From CAZAYY01 sp964489525 (GTDB taxonomy: Bacteria > Chloroflexota > Anaerolineae > Anaerolineales > JABWBV01): a stretch of 64,000 bases of DNA. The notes below the pieces were generated by a model. The model saw only the letters and a list, made by a program, of their open reading frames with translations. It was not told the origin of the DNA and made no database searches. A program made the translations under genes and the position numbers. The DNA lies in the NCBI GenBank assembly GCA_964489525.1, contig CAZAYY010000004.1, forward strand, positions 192,049 to 256,048, written 5' to 3'. Shown here piece by piece: positions 30,901-34,847 of this stretch (within the stretch, counting starts at the first letter, position 1; every line of letters starts with the position of its first letter).

Positions 30901-32233
30901 TGGAACTGATTTCGAGAACCTGGATGTTCTAATTGAGGATGCGGCGGCATTGAGCATTTTGCAGTACCAGGGCAATGACAATGTGGAGCCCCCATATTTT
31001 GATCGTTCCGTTCGGCCAGTGAAGCCTTTGACCGCTTTCAAGGGAGAATCTTCAGCAGGGATCTGGACACTTTCGATATGCGATAATGTTCTGGGATCTG
31101 GAGGGGGGGAATACTATCGGAGTCTACTAACCTTGGAACCACAACCTGCAGGGGTGCTTTCTTCAGACTGGGAGTTCAGCCGTGCTTTACCTGTCCTTGT
31201 CGAATTCGACAGTGTAACTCAGTATATCGAAATCTTTGGGACAGACCTGGTGGGCAACATGACATACCCGCCCGTAGCGATGTCGATTACGATTGACAAC
31301 GTCTCTCCTGTGTTGACGGTTACTCAGCTTCTCACGACAACCGGCGTGTCCTATTCCCAGGAACCCATATTCAACGGGCTGGTTTCGGATGGAAGTGCAG
31401 ATCCATACGTATCAATGATGGTGCAAGACCCGCAAGGGAACAACCTCACCTATCCAATAACCGTTACAGAACAAGCGTGGGGCTTTGGTATGGTTCCCAA
31501 TAGCCCTGGTAACTATACTTTTTGGATCACCGCGAGCGACCCTGCCAGCAACCTGGTAACCAGGGGGCCATTCACCCTAACAGTTTCTGCTTTACAGGTG
31601 TTTTCAATTTACCTTCCCATCGTCATGAGTAATTCGACATCAGGTTCGATTTTGCCCCCATCACCGGGCCCGGATTTAATTGGCACCTTTGACCTGGATG
31701 CAGGTGTTGAATATGCCGACACTGGGGTTATCACTGCAGGCGAGCCTGTAACAATGGTTGTTATCGTAACCAATCAAGGGTCAGTGGCCTCTGGTCCGTT
31801 CTGGGTAGATTTTATTATCAACCCTTCAGATCCCTTGCCGGACGAATCTATCACCTGGCCAGAGACCTGTGGTGTTGGTGTCTGTAATGGGATTACCTGG
31901 TTTGTAAATCAGACTCTGGCACCGGGCGAAACCGTCGTGCTGACATCTACAGCAACCAGTTACGTGGCTGAATACACCAATTGGCCGGGTAGTTTTTCAA
32001 CGAGCTCCCAGTTGCTCGGAACGACCAACCTTTACCTGATTGTTGACAGCCGAAACCCCCCACCAGATACGCTGGCGGGCAGTATGGTTGATGAGACCAA
32101 CGAACTGAACAACCGTGCCGAACTTCATGAAATCAGCGTTGTGAGCGAAACCTTGCGGGTTGAAGGTCAAACAGCAAATGAGGTGAATCGAATCCTCCTT
32201 ATAAAACTCCCGCTGATAAATGGTCAGGATTAG
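12926..32233 (+). CDS. Giant surface protein 1 (6435 residues): membrane-threaded platform, LamG array, delta-60 repeats, P-domain
   Basis: I chose the ATG at 12926 because AGGA lies 8 nt upstream and the product then begins with a signal/anchor helix (about 11-31). Order by residue: N domain to about 340; two membrane helices (about 345-390); thrombospondin type 3-like Asp-rich repeats (522-634); a domain containing NPDHLWYAL (about 666); several hydrophobic segments (1216-1378); more type 3 repeats (1613-1757); LamG folds 1-5 (1777-3017) and 6-7 (3340-3777); delta-60 repeats (4041-4462). Twin alpha/beta domains (4499-4698, 4758-4955) are separated by Thr/Pro linkers. Then Ig-like domains, a CBM9-like beta domain (5331-5588), a DUF11-like domain (about 5625-5698), a proprotein-convertase P-domain (5927-6074), IYLPIV (6228), a CARDB-like domain and the end IKLPLINGQD. 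It is probably a cell-surface adhesin or glycan-binding protein. It is paralogous to giant 2. Confidence 0.85.
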   Translation: MNNQEKKFFRFTLPLTTVFVVFIAGLILFSTVLSDSKASANLDLSSIRKQLRISIPPSKVVQNAWRAVSDLGVYQFATKIEQTTYPAPKLENIGRSSQVDSVYIEGGANVPGQTLIMKLWSSNGQVFNGTGAMEIMVSGDEAMGRVSGSDWETIQDFSGVFAPGKDILGYLAGAKNLSLVGTESRVIPLTNTWQNDPAATVGMPNEANFSQTLSVQFDRYRFDFDGSAFADHMRQQLEQDLRSQGKLPPGVGVETPSEYKHITGTGEIWLFSGGPQAGLPVRLVLHLNYPEQLSGERIVVDIQTDFSGYPQQNAAESTILENPLRWAVSHLPLPGTSDGWRVLLNQVSIMLGLVGFGTLVLLNSSSKMLYAGSAFFLIGSMVLGPLLQSVQMISFSREQIAQQTEQLASKEAEDSANAFVEGLTENHWDEHKNPFAQNPQGIEAPFQTPSPLFSEIRNSDENYFSAFVQRPTWSTIMAGAMSWPTNSVSEGSATGSFGGGWSSSDISGSIAREAVLINPASDVDGDGLTYAQEMLIGTNPNDPDSDGDFLPDAVEVNGFQYPANSGIWWYSNPLDMDTNQDGQLDGIECSARVDNPSSPCQDSDGDKIPNVFDTDDDGDGVPDKVDLSPSSVRGINQPAFNQTNPFQITVSQANAGKPLFVDIQLRPTNPDHLWYALNVLDWPAGDTEGQVQRYAETKDDTYKTEFPGGAASDGNGDMRLIPMMEISVPYALNHFGNLPVKAGVTTRIKGNLDAWLDREALKPFGISVREDPKTGMIQVLIPLAVVTDQTGGEKVAFSGRMFYRPGTAAWGSAHQIRMVWMLEIMTDSCVLNPNGPTDKTWCTDPANGNLNQPNILHVYPEAWELTGMAVREDAGMKVALITQSRDSNVATNSVQPHIWKAAYVLNANFVGGRRDLSITEINRRLGANNQGVSPIQRWAIPAGTTQVHIFDYPHQDYLALIPMEDTITVLKNVYGNAAQPGGFAPTILFAREERYRSVNMDATPSVAFQGNLGIISLNAASVTVDTLAALNWAPFQFVNGQWQAFPLEQYLEFVKGQQTIVLKKAAGFATDPEKDLILSGQLTVSESAYTLFYSGASSVVRSGQDINELEGVYTDEQLWADYESASGVKDEIDKYTGVISQIGSFYQKVLEVQKANNNLAAAGTTISKGGVRTVFVEISKLTAAKKLVQNYPRLQIASAKAMFADVSKFAKGNKTAFGVGIVLAIGTIVAASVLAGTGKSKAALAVIGVATQLVAVGQLGKAVAGIQIAAHTGGNFSLFAAKLAKHAGETSKAATKAALIGALIVSVIVWGFFINSIVSAGVRFGSVAFNAAIAGVIGFTIALFVMAAIFAIPVIGQLLAAVLFLIDAVISLVCAIKGEEGGVCNGLTGLLAKVITKVIYAGQIMVALEKEGRMVPHLNRPDLRYPDKGVIVGNELVISGIVTNTITLAEPDSWQAYVYAWHYTNSILKISNFNYDLLNAKTDIHDNLDFGKTNDNWVEVSSDNFRMTQRVTTANTQIKLDKAGINQIPSLYLAEAFSLPFQECWTIPVYIGIAWIPVPMCIIREYDGTTHLDMGINFKYDVFPATISEFYALVERDGGYSLGWDELFPRFKDADGDGLLNTKDNGSDPHDNDPDSDDDGLNDFYETQIGTNPLNPDTDDDGLSDELELLAGTNPLLADTDSDGLLDGEEVFHQDIFDQNDNGNRTEWVGGWEFVYKFDANGNSLKTHVVSDPLKADGDNDGLSDALEKVYGFNPNVISTGNVLTLNTTVAEVNAPLMILRLEDPVGATNFSDASGFRNSVSCENLACPGRVEGKFGKGLGFDGENDLLKGTINAKGTNQFTFATWAKWDGNISGQDQFLFTYGNLVNSTPVNGFTLFISALGQVSIKTYSPIGSFRTSQSLVPGVWTHIVVRNNLSYWRIDINNQSAANTSAAQVTRPAEFADVVIGSHPTGVNRFSGVMDEVIFFDKHLSDAAVGQVYLGLYNPNDLAIPPGASLEYQATVKNELNNRQAQGLLDTEIQGGPVNTETPITFVLQPQDESTLKGVLTTSPALASGAYSLIQQASTLISDWRAQSGFAEMWLQLEESNVATFSDKSGTVPANVATCTACPEGGRPGQVGNAARFNGTHKLIANSVLDNLNSVGAFSVGGWVYPEALVNGQIFAFHGSSASFLNMLAYTNAGKFAYYENNGYGYKPSQRTFAINQWHYVMLVIDEAKQGKLYVNGLLELSFTAVNHPAPNGRLFIGQDFTGKMDELRVYNRSLSLDDILKLANQPTLKVDLSKNETLLTARFFRDLSPQQNHTACIVADATCPAGNFEGGQYVTYGGNASTAMDSGLFTISAWIFPTSSGDSAKDGHRQGIIGFNSGEALLGFPTLQRLDNRIVFGFSTSNPARWVEKISGDVLTQNTWNHVVATYNGNQYKLYVNGILKVDYSFGNVNPYHFLGIKFFQIGRSSSTGYVYLNKIVVNDEGDGAGDAEYDLWFDGEQIGNYNDVDEDDTLTLNKSYSFVEKASLELWEDDDGGDDLEFSKSFNTNEPSWAVGVKSFWYSNDSNGDFYFGSPTQPGYKTHSIPFYGKMGLVELYQQPLTLVEVLEIYNSGVQSASLIFDEPPGATRFASAVDLVDEKSCASAATCPTSGVTGRTNQAVFFDGTNDYLAIGNAGPLKLTENAFTIAVWVKGSSLENETRTILGTDNGPGLQVGVANNRPFLNYRNQQLTANNVFLSSETWYHVVFRVTSIPPSPWDWFSEKFNLSISINGQKVATSNLTYSLFTSNPLDGNPTVTLGRYRGGGFFKGVLDDIQIHQKALSDAEVVNLYHFAPVFQMHLDEPAQSTSFKDDAGRTLVCAGSLCPKAEVKGQVRSGIGFDGINDGLAVSLFNNATNNFAVTTWVKWDGPKNSPQNVFYNGTVTQNGYGIQLSQTGEIQIYLGNLGSLSTQKTLSTVGWQHIALVRDSGVWKVYLNGSEVKSISGFVPYTPTGNFYLGYQSNLYNYLFGSLDEIAFYNRPLSSIEIRDIFNYQLSVVHDKKEVEVIIDGNAPLSALENTPLYRPKQDKLLLITAVDPTSRIARARIAVNSINWQDSEKDVAECIDSKAALADGSSAYCWTFDPVEEGKYILWLSAVDVVGNEETPHSYITYVDGTPPVLQDLKVESPGALPVPFENGNLVTLQPDPAQPGVWRLELSGDVYDPPLANTTPQQPGSGVASVSISILDAEGVVVGGGNHMAVITGESWESTYAFFDDDPTGVYTLIVTAVDQVGNETTELSARAVALTLNVDTAPPAMTLYASEIPTTTLTSATTINGFVDDTHPGLITPAGVGKVEIGFAPVGGSTLINEKPLAGEILHLSLDDSPNLDGSLHFLDISGENHTASCAGFGCPNFGGTGWVGQAAQFNGQQSISANSVLEDLSLSPTPGVYSSLSFGAWVYPQESAGENQVIMAFQADSGAERNVLFYNADQTFGFNSAVLGTAQTLAQFAPGQWYHVFAVVEVLALSSQVSLYVNGTAELVYSASTETPGPGERLSIGQRYDGSTQMPSVENGFVGMLDEIRVFNRVLTPAEIQTLHLGSRPLLQLNFDQDLLLDETKIQDSSDWGFNGLLTTFDPPSGPETPFSNHRIAGPVGSGALLLDGVNDSVVINPAPDIAERSFTVAFWAKRDELGRWDMVFGQGTGITNQGIYATFTNGNAMLCDFFGNSLVTPAYTDLEWHHWACSYDHQSHVRAIYRDGVVVASDVPAIGYQGSGPLYIGTWFYDNLWFKGQLDNFSLYPRALSGLEVAALAANYWRTAGSSGNQGDINTPWSVGIPVGLEGLYQLDLRATDLLGNNEVTQNTYLTGIDTLSPRAELNLVTGSTLITYTFHVQDFNLDENSLVFPMCSHAPVIREYFSSPWYRAAASQEASLTNRLFAISISCSYPVDYLASLSAAACDSAGNCVECTLGGCAATRSSGAVRLDDEARISYQSAFSPALILTSSQHGAIVTSSTTQDYLLGDSHPGSAPQLNAAPKGDKILSRPVTPAVDSSRLGGKDSFVGWPQSLFGLANTRSAGGLDSSFSDDGVFLGHLPITDLKLGTVGRQSDGSLVAIVGGLDDLAVARYTSAGVLDSTFGVSGMANPDLSNMLGAQVNFTVGNAIAILGDDSILVAGYSFYEFNTPNQADFLLVRFTSDGDLDENFGTGGVVVTPVGSADDLANDMVVQPDGKILLVGSTETGFWLDFAMVRYNPDGSLDEDFGTNGKVVSSIGSEGRDITNERAYAVSMQLFGEGTKILIGGVSCCKFGPIAHGYMVLARYNLNGTLDDTFGVNGFVETDFAAGSSVVRDMAVDNTGKIFAVGQLEFFNAHPNGSSDTILVVYDVDGIELASVQTHISVGDDPTRIEVLESGMVIVGGTSGVPYDYYGFALARYTPYAPSRGTIALDPSFGVNGVVFDDFFYGANVVAGGMLIQPDQKIVMTGWAETGNIEVPLNVPALARFLGSESSPTPSPTPDPNITPSATPTQTPTPTSVAPGSLGVLLVDNDGNAPDVLASYTGALADLGVDFDVWSSTGNLPDTSVLEGYSAIIWFTGAIYTADTGPNAAAEISLSGFLDNGGCFLISSQDYHYNRGKTDLMTGYLGVDTIGDDSGGYTIVTGLNLYAGLGGAVLTYPFANYSDTFTPKVDSNVRAAFIGDNSNIAGAVVDTGSYLTTYAAFPLEAMTLNARVNTIGAFLNRCAELQVTQTPTPTPSSTSTSTPLPTATATQTPSATATNTPTPTQTPSATPTSTPSPTAGPVDILLVDDDFNDINSLPYYLAALDLYGYGYDIWDTQTGNFQPSPALLANYTKVIWFTGYDGFGPDFNSEGNYKAWLDAGACLFVTSQQYPYYWAFISTLLPDYLGVEGFVNDAGDYTSITGQGPVFGSLGSLALFYPFLDGSDTITKTASSQTAFIGNNGNLAGITKDTGTYQTAYMAFPLEALSLQDRAEILHAFLSWCNPGQPVPTPTNTPTHTPTPTATRTPTPTTTPTNTATPTATPTNPATATPTMTPTLEESVWINISQVPAITLTDIELVKIQVNGEATAGLKQVRMRIAGETILEQNWAPGQAVEFDLVRYWSPVLLADGTHTMIASLENQAGDVVTDTVQITVEIQPPVISLGSNLFTGLDNENGKLTLYGLAGDPIGLKAVEVTIGNPLRETIVLAAQISEPVEGESAWSAVWPLVPGNLPDGETYSVTVKATNLANRETTIVDSVFVDLLSPEEVALQMLVNGSPIDPGAQINGGVQVDLSWTQSADSSGVESYTAGWRFTTAEGNISTDLTLYGPAGPRLHTINAQEAMKQEAILGITDTYGNTRWQQLSSIYSDSRLTPDYILLDADRSNTYHEWMFSGCTDIGVDRKINNLAPEAAALEEEQRFFISWNLEALRLAWTGANWSGDGDLFIYLGSRPGGTNSAYVPAGFTGVGTISLYTMGADYAIHIKDSNTAYLIEWNSTAGTWSNAVQLTSQQYQYQANLYEGQTDLYIPFSLIAYVPGQPLDLVAYATEEGQLNIWGAMPPNNPHNSSLAVSNIFSTAYSKTFYNRYIWGSLTSGVCPNGKYPGNGLRTDQALYLDTDVRITITAEPLGSVYSFNGDNLYGLDDFLLTQDTAAQDPSISSLIDLSSMAYPEVGPAQVITYTVTYINEGTDPADGVILAVEAFFALRSNATNRSDPWVIQIGDLQPGASGTLTFTARVDADGNGQAQYASCRQQNSEEACRKHLDWATLEALVFDSSHPESGLPVDWIWVNHRVDSRVPEFFGIQVGEALLSSGLNLLSGYAYAESDISQINLEIQNPGRASQVIMCPDSTPSDGSWDCEINLTGLTGGIEPVDGSIYQIRSQAVNEHGFASNWSLWQAYTVDNLAPTIELTQTNLISDGVLTNDSTYSLAGLIMDNFGVKGVDVCVDGVCLSATLASEKIAPVAYEIEDVPDHSIPIESAACQVNPILRTFEIQENFIVARVTLGFNAEHALRDQLVLELTSPANTTVRLSADDLLLGTDFENLDVLIEDAAALSILQYQGNDNVEPPYFDRSVRPVKPLTAFKGESSAGIWTLSICDNVLGSGGGEYYRSLLTLEPQPAGVLSSDWEFSRALPVLVEFDSVTQYIEIFGTDLVGNMTYPPVAMSITIDNVSPVLTVTQLLTTTGVSYSQEPIFNGLVSDGSADPYVSMMVQDPQGNNLTYPITVTEQAWGFGMVPNSPGNYTFWITASDPASNLVTRGPFTLTVSALQVFSIYLPIVMSNSTSGSILPPSPGPDLIGTFDLDAGVEYADTGVITAGEPVTMVVIVTNQGSVASGPFWVDFIINPSDPLPDESITWPETCGVGVCNGITWFVNQTLAPGETVVLTSTATSYVAEYTNWPGSFSTSSQLLGTTNLYLIVDSRNPPPDTLAGSMVDETNELNNRAELHEISVVSETLRVEGQTANEVNRILLIKLPLINGQD
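18256..21980 (+). repeat. Five tandem LamG (concanavalin-like) domains in giant 1
   Basis: Each copy of about 190-310 residues follows the same plan: an opening strand with an L..DP/EPxG motif, a small Cys pair (for example CENLACPG, CTACPEGG, CAGSLCPK), GxGxxFDGxND, the central FTFATWAKWDG-type strand, WxHIVxxR, a YVNG-like strand, and the closing MDEVxFFxxxLSxAEV. Copies start near 18256, 19168, 19783, 20739 and 21388. The third copy is lengthened by an acidic insert. Such folds bind carbohydrates or proteins. Confidence 0.85.
20290..20600 (+). other. Acidic beta domain inserted inside the third LamG copy of giant 1
   Basis: Within LamG copy 3, the strand ending IGRSSSTGYVYLNK is followed by a stretch rich in Asp and Glu (VVNDEGDGAGDAEYDLWFDG, then LELWEDDDGGDDLEFSK) before the normal closing MGLVELYQQPLTLVEV. 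The other six copies lack it. It resembles a small calcium-binding beta sandwich (inference). Confidence 0.6.
22943..24260 (+). repeat. LamG domains 6 and 7 of giant 1
   Basis: These two further LamG copies are separated from the first five by Ig-like modules (about 22000-22940). Copy 6 begins ILHLSLDDSPN and has a Cys pair (CAGFGC); copy 7 begins LLQLNFDQDL and has SGALLLDGVNDSVVI and FTVAFWAKRDE. Both keep the closing LDEIRVFNR / LDNFSLYPR strand. Confidence 0.82.
25048..26310 (+). repeat. Delta-60 repeat array in giant 1
   Basis: About six to seven copies of the delta-60 pattern are visible: LDxxFGxxGxV, then about 25 residues, then a VQPDGKILLVG-like strand and an FxLxRYxxDG strand. Examples are LDENFGTGGVVV, LDEDFGTNGKVV, LDDTFGVNGFVE and LDPSFGVNGVVF. 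These repeats probably form a beta-propeller-like or solenoid structure; their ligand is not known to me. Confidence 0.85.
26325..26410 (+). repeat. Thr/Pro-rich linker 1 of giant 1
   Basis: Low-complexity DNA coding for repeated TPTPTP/ATPTQTP-type residues separates the delta-60 array from the first alpha/beta domain. It is probably extended and possibly O-glycosylated. Confidence 0.8.
26420..27795 (+). repeat. Twin alpha/beta (flavodoxin/ThuA-like) domains in giant 1
   Basis: Two copies of about 200 residues (26420-27018 and 27199-27790) share the order LLVDNDGN or LLVDDDFN, then GYGYDIWDTQT-like, YSAIIWFTG or YTKVIWFTG, GGCFLISSQDY or GACLFVTSQQY, a YLGV strand, and the closing TYAAFPLEAM or AYMAFPLEAL. 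A Thr/Pro linker (27035-27195) separates them. Such domains occur in secreted multi-domain proteins; no catalytic residues are evident. Confidence 0.75.
27812..27965 (+). repeat. Thr/Pro-rich linker 3 of giant 1
   Basis: About 50 codons of PTPT/ATPT repeats follow the second alpha/beta domain. The DNA is a minisatellite-like run of ACACCCACC-type words and may vary in length between strains. Confidence 0.8.
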
Positions 32234-32263
32234 CCCGTAAGACCTCATAAACCTTCCCCCCTG

Positions 32264-32302
32264 AATCCCCCAACAGTTTTTTGATTGTTGGGGGATTTTT
32301 TT
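32264..32302 (+). terminator. Intrinsic terminator after giant protein 1
   Basis: AATCCCCCAACA (32264-32275) pairs with TGTTGGGGGATT (32286-32297) in a perfect 12-bp stem with a 10-nt loop, followed by a run of seven T. It lies 31 nt after the stop codon. Confidence 0.9.
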
Positions 32303-32379
32303 CCTTGTTTTTGAACATAATTTCAAAGTAAGGGAGGCCTGCGAAACGTTCTTTAGTGCGATAAGTTAACCGGACGCCG

Positions 32380-32420
32380 AACACAAAACGCAGCCGGTGG
32401 CTGAGCCAGACCCCGGCTGC
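32380..32420 (-). terminator. Probable terminator of the methyltransferase gene
   Basis: GCAGCCGG and CCGGCTGC (32413-32420 and 32390-32397) form an 8-bp perfect stem with a 15-nt loop. Read on the minus strand it is followed by GTTTTGTGT. It lies about 60 nt after the methyltransferase stop. Confidence 0.5.
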
Positions 32421-32480
32421 TGTGCAAATGGATCATTTTTCCGTGATTATTTTGTACCTGGTGCAGTTATGGCTTTGAGG

Positions 32481-33380
32481 TTAAACTGGCGATGCAATGA
32501 CCCCAATCCACTCCGTGGGTTCGGCGTAGGGTGTGCCAAGTAAGTCGCTCCAGGTTCCAAACACATTGAAGCCTGAGGCGGTAAGCTCCTGGGTGATTGA
32601 GTCCCGAGTGTAATCCTGGAACCAGTTGCGGTACACAGAAACCCTGCCATTTTCCTCGACGACAACCGTCTGGTCCAGCCAGATTGACTGTTCTGGATAG
32701 TCGAAACCCTGCTCCAACACCAGATGCAGGCCTGGTTTCCAAAACCCTTTATTGGCAAGGTACCACTGGTTGCGATTGCCGTAGCGCTGACGGTGATCCC
32801 TTGTGGATACGTCGAAAACAAAGGACCCACCAGGTTTTAGCGCTCGAGCCACATTGTCCAACAGCAGGCGGCGCTGGGCTGGGGAGAGGGGGCAAAAGTC
32901 ACCATAAATCAACAATGCAGCATCATATTGTTGGACATCTTCCAAATCCAGGTAATTTTCGTAGCGGTACGTAATGGCCAGCCCACGTTCGTAGGCGGCC
33001 TGTTTCGCATAGGCAATAGAGCGTTGGGATGCGTCTACCCCGGTAACCCTTAGCCCTCGCTGTGCCAAATGTGCTGAATACAAACCTGGCCCACAGCCTA
33101 AATCCAGTACATGGCTGCCCGGCTGTAAGCCAAGAGTCTCCACAATCCAATTAACCGATCGTTCGATAATATCGGGGCGGCGGCTGGCAAGGTCGGTGGT
33201 GGGGTCAAGGTGGACGGCAAGAAGCTGCTCGGAAATATAGGGGTCATTCCAGAAGAGCGGTTCTCCCGGGCTGAACGGTTCGGGTTTTTCCTGCAGCGGC
33301 CATAATTCCCTTAAACCGGACCAGCCGGGGATTTCTTTTGTCGGAATGGTTTTTTGGGGGGTTGGTACATCGGCTCCCAT
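32481..33380 (-). CDS. Class I SAM-dependent methyltransferase
   Basis: The 299-residue protein has the class I methyltransferase fold. Motif I VLDLGCGPG is at residues 91-99, the acidic residue of motif II is in VTGVDAS (about 109-115), and the YDAALLIYGDF strand with LKPGGSFVFDVS follows. The N-terminal 80 residues are an extension containing FSPGEPLFWNDPYISEQLL, which is also seen in small-molecule methyltransferases of this kind. The C-terminal beta part (QSIWLDQTVVVEENGRVSVYRNW) is typical of the Methyltransf_25-like group. AGGAG lies 10 nt before the ATG. The substrate cannot be assigned. The gene runs opposite to both neighbours and forms its own transcription unit; I see no link to the giant proteins beyond position. 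Confidence 0.9.
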   Translation of the reverse strand: MGADVPTPQKTIPTKEIPGWSGLRELWPLQEKPEPFSPGEPLFWNDPYISEQLLAVHLDPTTDLASRRPDIIERSVNWIVETLGLQPGSHVLDLGCGPGLYSAHLAQRGLRVTGVDASQRSIAYAKQAAYERGLAITYRYENYLDLEDVQQYDAALLIYGDFCPLSPAQRRLLLDNVARALKPGGSFVFDVSTRDHRQRYGNRNQWYLANKGFWKPGLHLVLEQGFDYPEQSIWLDQTVVVEENGRVSVYRNWFQDYTRDSITQELTASGFNVFGTWSDLLGTPYAEPTEWIGVIASPV

Positions 33381-33662
33381 TTTTTATGTGCTCCTGGATG
33401 TGCAACCAGATGACTGGTGGCAGGCAAAATTTGAATAATCTGATTTCACACTGGTGCTGAAGTTTATCATGAATCGGGTCAGAATCGGTTTGGCTGGAGA
33501 ATGCTAACCTGCTTGGGTATGAAAAAACGGTGCCTGGCTGCTTGCTTTCTTGAAAAAAGGCTGAAAATGTGGAATCGCGAAATCAGATAACTCACACCTG
33601 GCGATGGTTGACATAGAATAAGATTAAACCGCTGTGTCATTAATCCGCCAAGACCGAAACCC

Positions 33663-33671
33663 TGATATACT
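33663..33671 (+). promoter_or_regulatory. Candidate extended -10 promoter for the LolA-like/ABC operon
   Basis: TGA followed by TATACT is an extended -10 element. The predicted start near 33678 would lie inside the inverted repeat that follows, giving a leader of only about 36 nt. Confidence 0.45.
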
Positions 33672-33675
33672 CAAG

Positions 33676-33702
33676 TTAACTGCAACAAATTTGCGCAGTT
33701 AA
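33676..33702 (+). promoter_or_regulatory. Perfect inverted repeat between promoter and ribosome-binding site
   Basis: TTAACTGC (33676-33683) and GCAGTTAA (33695-33702) are perfect 8-bp inverted repeats with an 11-nt spacer. The right arm directly abuts AGGAG (33703-33707), the ribosome-binding site of the ATG at 33714. It can act as an operator at the transcription start or as a leader hairpin that masks the ribosome-binding site. Confidence 0.5.
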
Positions 33703-33713
33703 AGGAGTTCGCA

Positions 33714-34847
33714 ATGAATCTAAAGAAAAACCTGGGTGTTATCGTCATCCTGGTGATGATGCTATCAGCCCTTTTTGTTGGCCTCGCAGCCAGTGCTCCA
33801 GCAGCAGATGAGGTCTTGTTGCAATCGTTTACAGCCCTGGAAAACATCCAGGATGGCCACGCGGTCGTTTCGATGGCTGTGACGACCCCAGAAGAGTCGA
33901 TGACTGCCACAATTGAAGGCTGGTTTGTTAAGGATGGACAAAATCCGCCGTCCTTCCGCTTTGAAGTGATCTCATCCAGCCAAGAAGCAGGTGCCGGAGT
34001 GCTTGTGGTATCAGATGGTGAAACGTTTTGGGCTTATTCCCCAGTTGAAAATAAGGTTTTGGTCGCCACGCTAAGCGACCTGGAGACCATGCTGGCAGAA
34101 TATGAGATGCCAGAAATGGCCTATGATAAGCCTGAAAATCACCCGGAAAGCCCCGAAGAAGCTGTTGCGCGGTTGCTTGAATATTTCACCGCTGATTATG
34201 TAGGAACAGACCAGGTTGCCGGGCAGGATGCCCTCCGACTTGAGATGGTTCCGATTGCCGAGCAAATGCCTGAGGAGTACACCCTTGTTGGCGGTTATCT
34301 GAATGCCTGGTTTGGCAAAGAAAACCAGCTCCCGCTTGCGGTTGAGTACACGGGTGGGAGCATGGGCAGCGGCAGAATTGATGTATTGGCAATCGCGATC
34401 AATACCGGTCAGGATGCCAGCCTGTTCACCTTTGAGATTCCCGAGGGGGCAGAATTGCTAACCCCTGCTGACCTGGAAAGCATGGCTGAGAAATTCCCTC
34501 CATCTGCTGGTGCGGAAGCGGGTGAACCCTTTGTTGTGTTGGATGCTGGCGTTTTACCTGTAGGGGCTGTGCTCGTAGAAGTGCTTGAGGTGCGAGGCGC
34601 CGATGTACTGATATATTCCTTGCCAGAAGGGGGTTCGTTCTCGCTGGCGCGAACCGCCAGCAATGATCAAACGACGCCACCGGGTGATGGTCAGGTCGTT
34701 GCGGTGAATGGCTTGCCAGGGATGTTGTACCTGGATGAGACTGGGGAGCGTGTTCTCCTGACCTGGGAAGGCCTTGGTCTGAATTACTTTATCGCCGGAA
34801 ATTTAACTGCCGAACAAGCCCTATCCATTGCGGAATCAATCCCCTAA
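33714..34847 (+). CDS. Secreted LolA/MucB-like beta protein
   Basis: The 377-residue protein has a signal peptide (residues 1-30, ending ASAPAADE) with no lipobox cysteine, so it is probably secreted and not a lipoprotein. Residues about 35-245 follow the LolA/MucB half-barrel pattern: LLQSFTALENIQDGHAVVSM, MTATIEGWFVKDGQNPPSFRFEV, GVLVVSDGETFWAYSPVENKVLV, then GQDALRLEMVP and LPLAVEYTGGS. Residues about 260-375 form a C-terminal domain. The family binds lipid or peptide chains outside the cell; in a monoderm the partner would not be the Lol system. The stop codon is immediately followed by the ABC transporter start, so the two are translationally coupled. It may serve as the substrate-binding or regulatory partner of that transporter (inference). 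Confidence 0.8.
   Translation: MNLKKNLGVIVILVMMLSALFVGLAASAPAADEVLLQSFTALENIQDGHAVVSMAVTTPEESMTATIEGWFVKDGQNPPSFRFEVISSSQEAGAGVLVVSDGETFWAYSPVENKVLVATLSDLETMLAEYEMPEMAYDKPENHPESPEEAVARLLEYFTADYVGTDQVAGQDALRLEMVPIAEQMPEEYTLVGGYLNAWFGKENQLPLAVEYTGGSMGSGRIDVLAIAINTGQDASLFTFEIPEGAELLTPADLESMAEKFPPSAGAEAGEPFVVLDAGVLPVGAVLVEVLEVRGADVLIYSLPEGGSFSLARTASNDQTTPPGDGQVVAVNGLPGMLYLDETGERVLLTWEGLGLNYFIAGNLTAEQALSIAESIP

Larger units (their letters stand above)
33381..33713. other. 333-nt divergent intergenic region (methyltransferase / LolA-like gene)
   Basis: It contains no supported gene. It holds the start signals of two divergent genes: the methyltransferase ribosome-binding site at the left end, and the extended -10 element and inverted repeat (listed separately) at the right end. 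A lone TTGACA at 33608-33613 has no matching -10 at the usual distance. Confidence 0.5.

Noticed and set aside
33608..33613. Perfect TTGACA upstream of the LolA-like gene
   Set aside because: No -10-like hexamer lies 16-18 bp downstream; the extended -10 at 33663 is too far away to pair with it.
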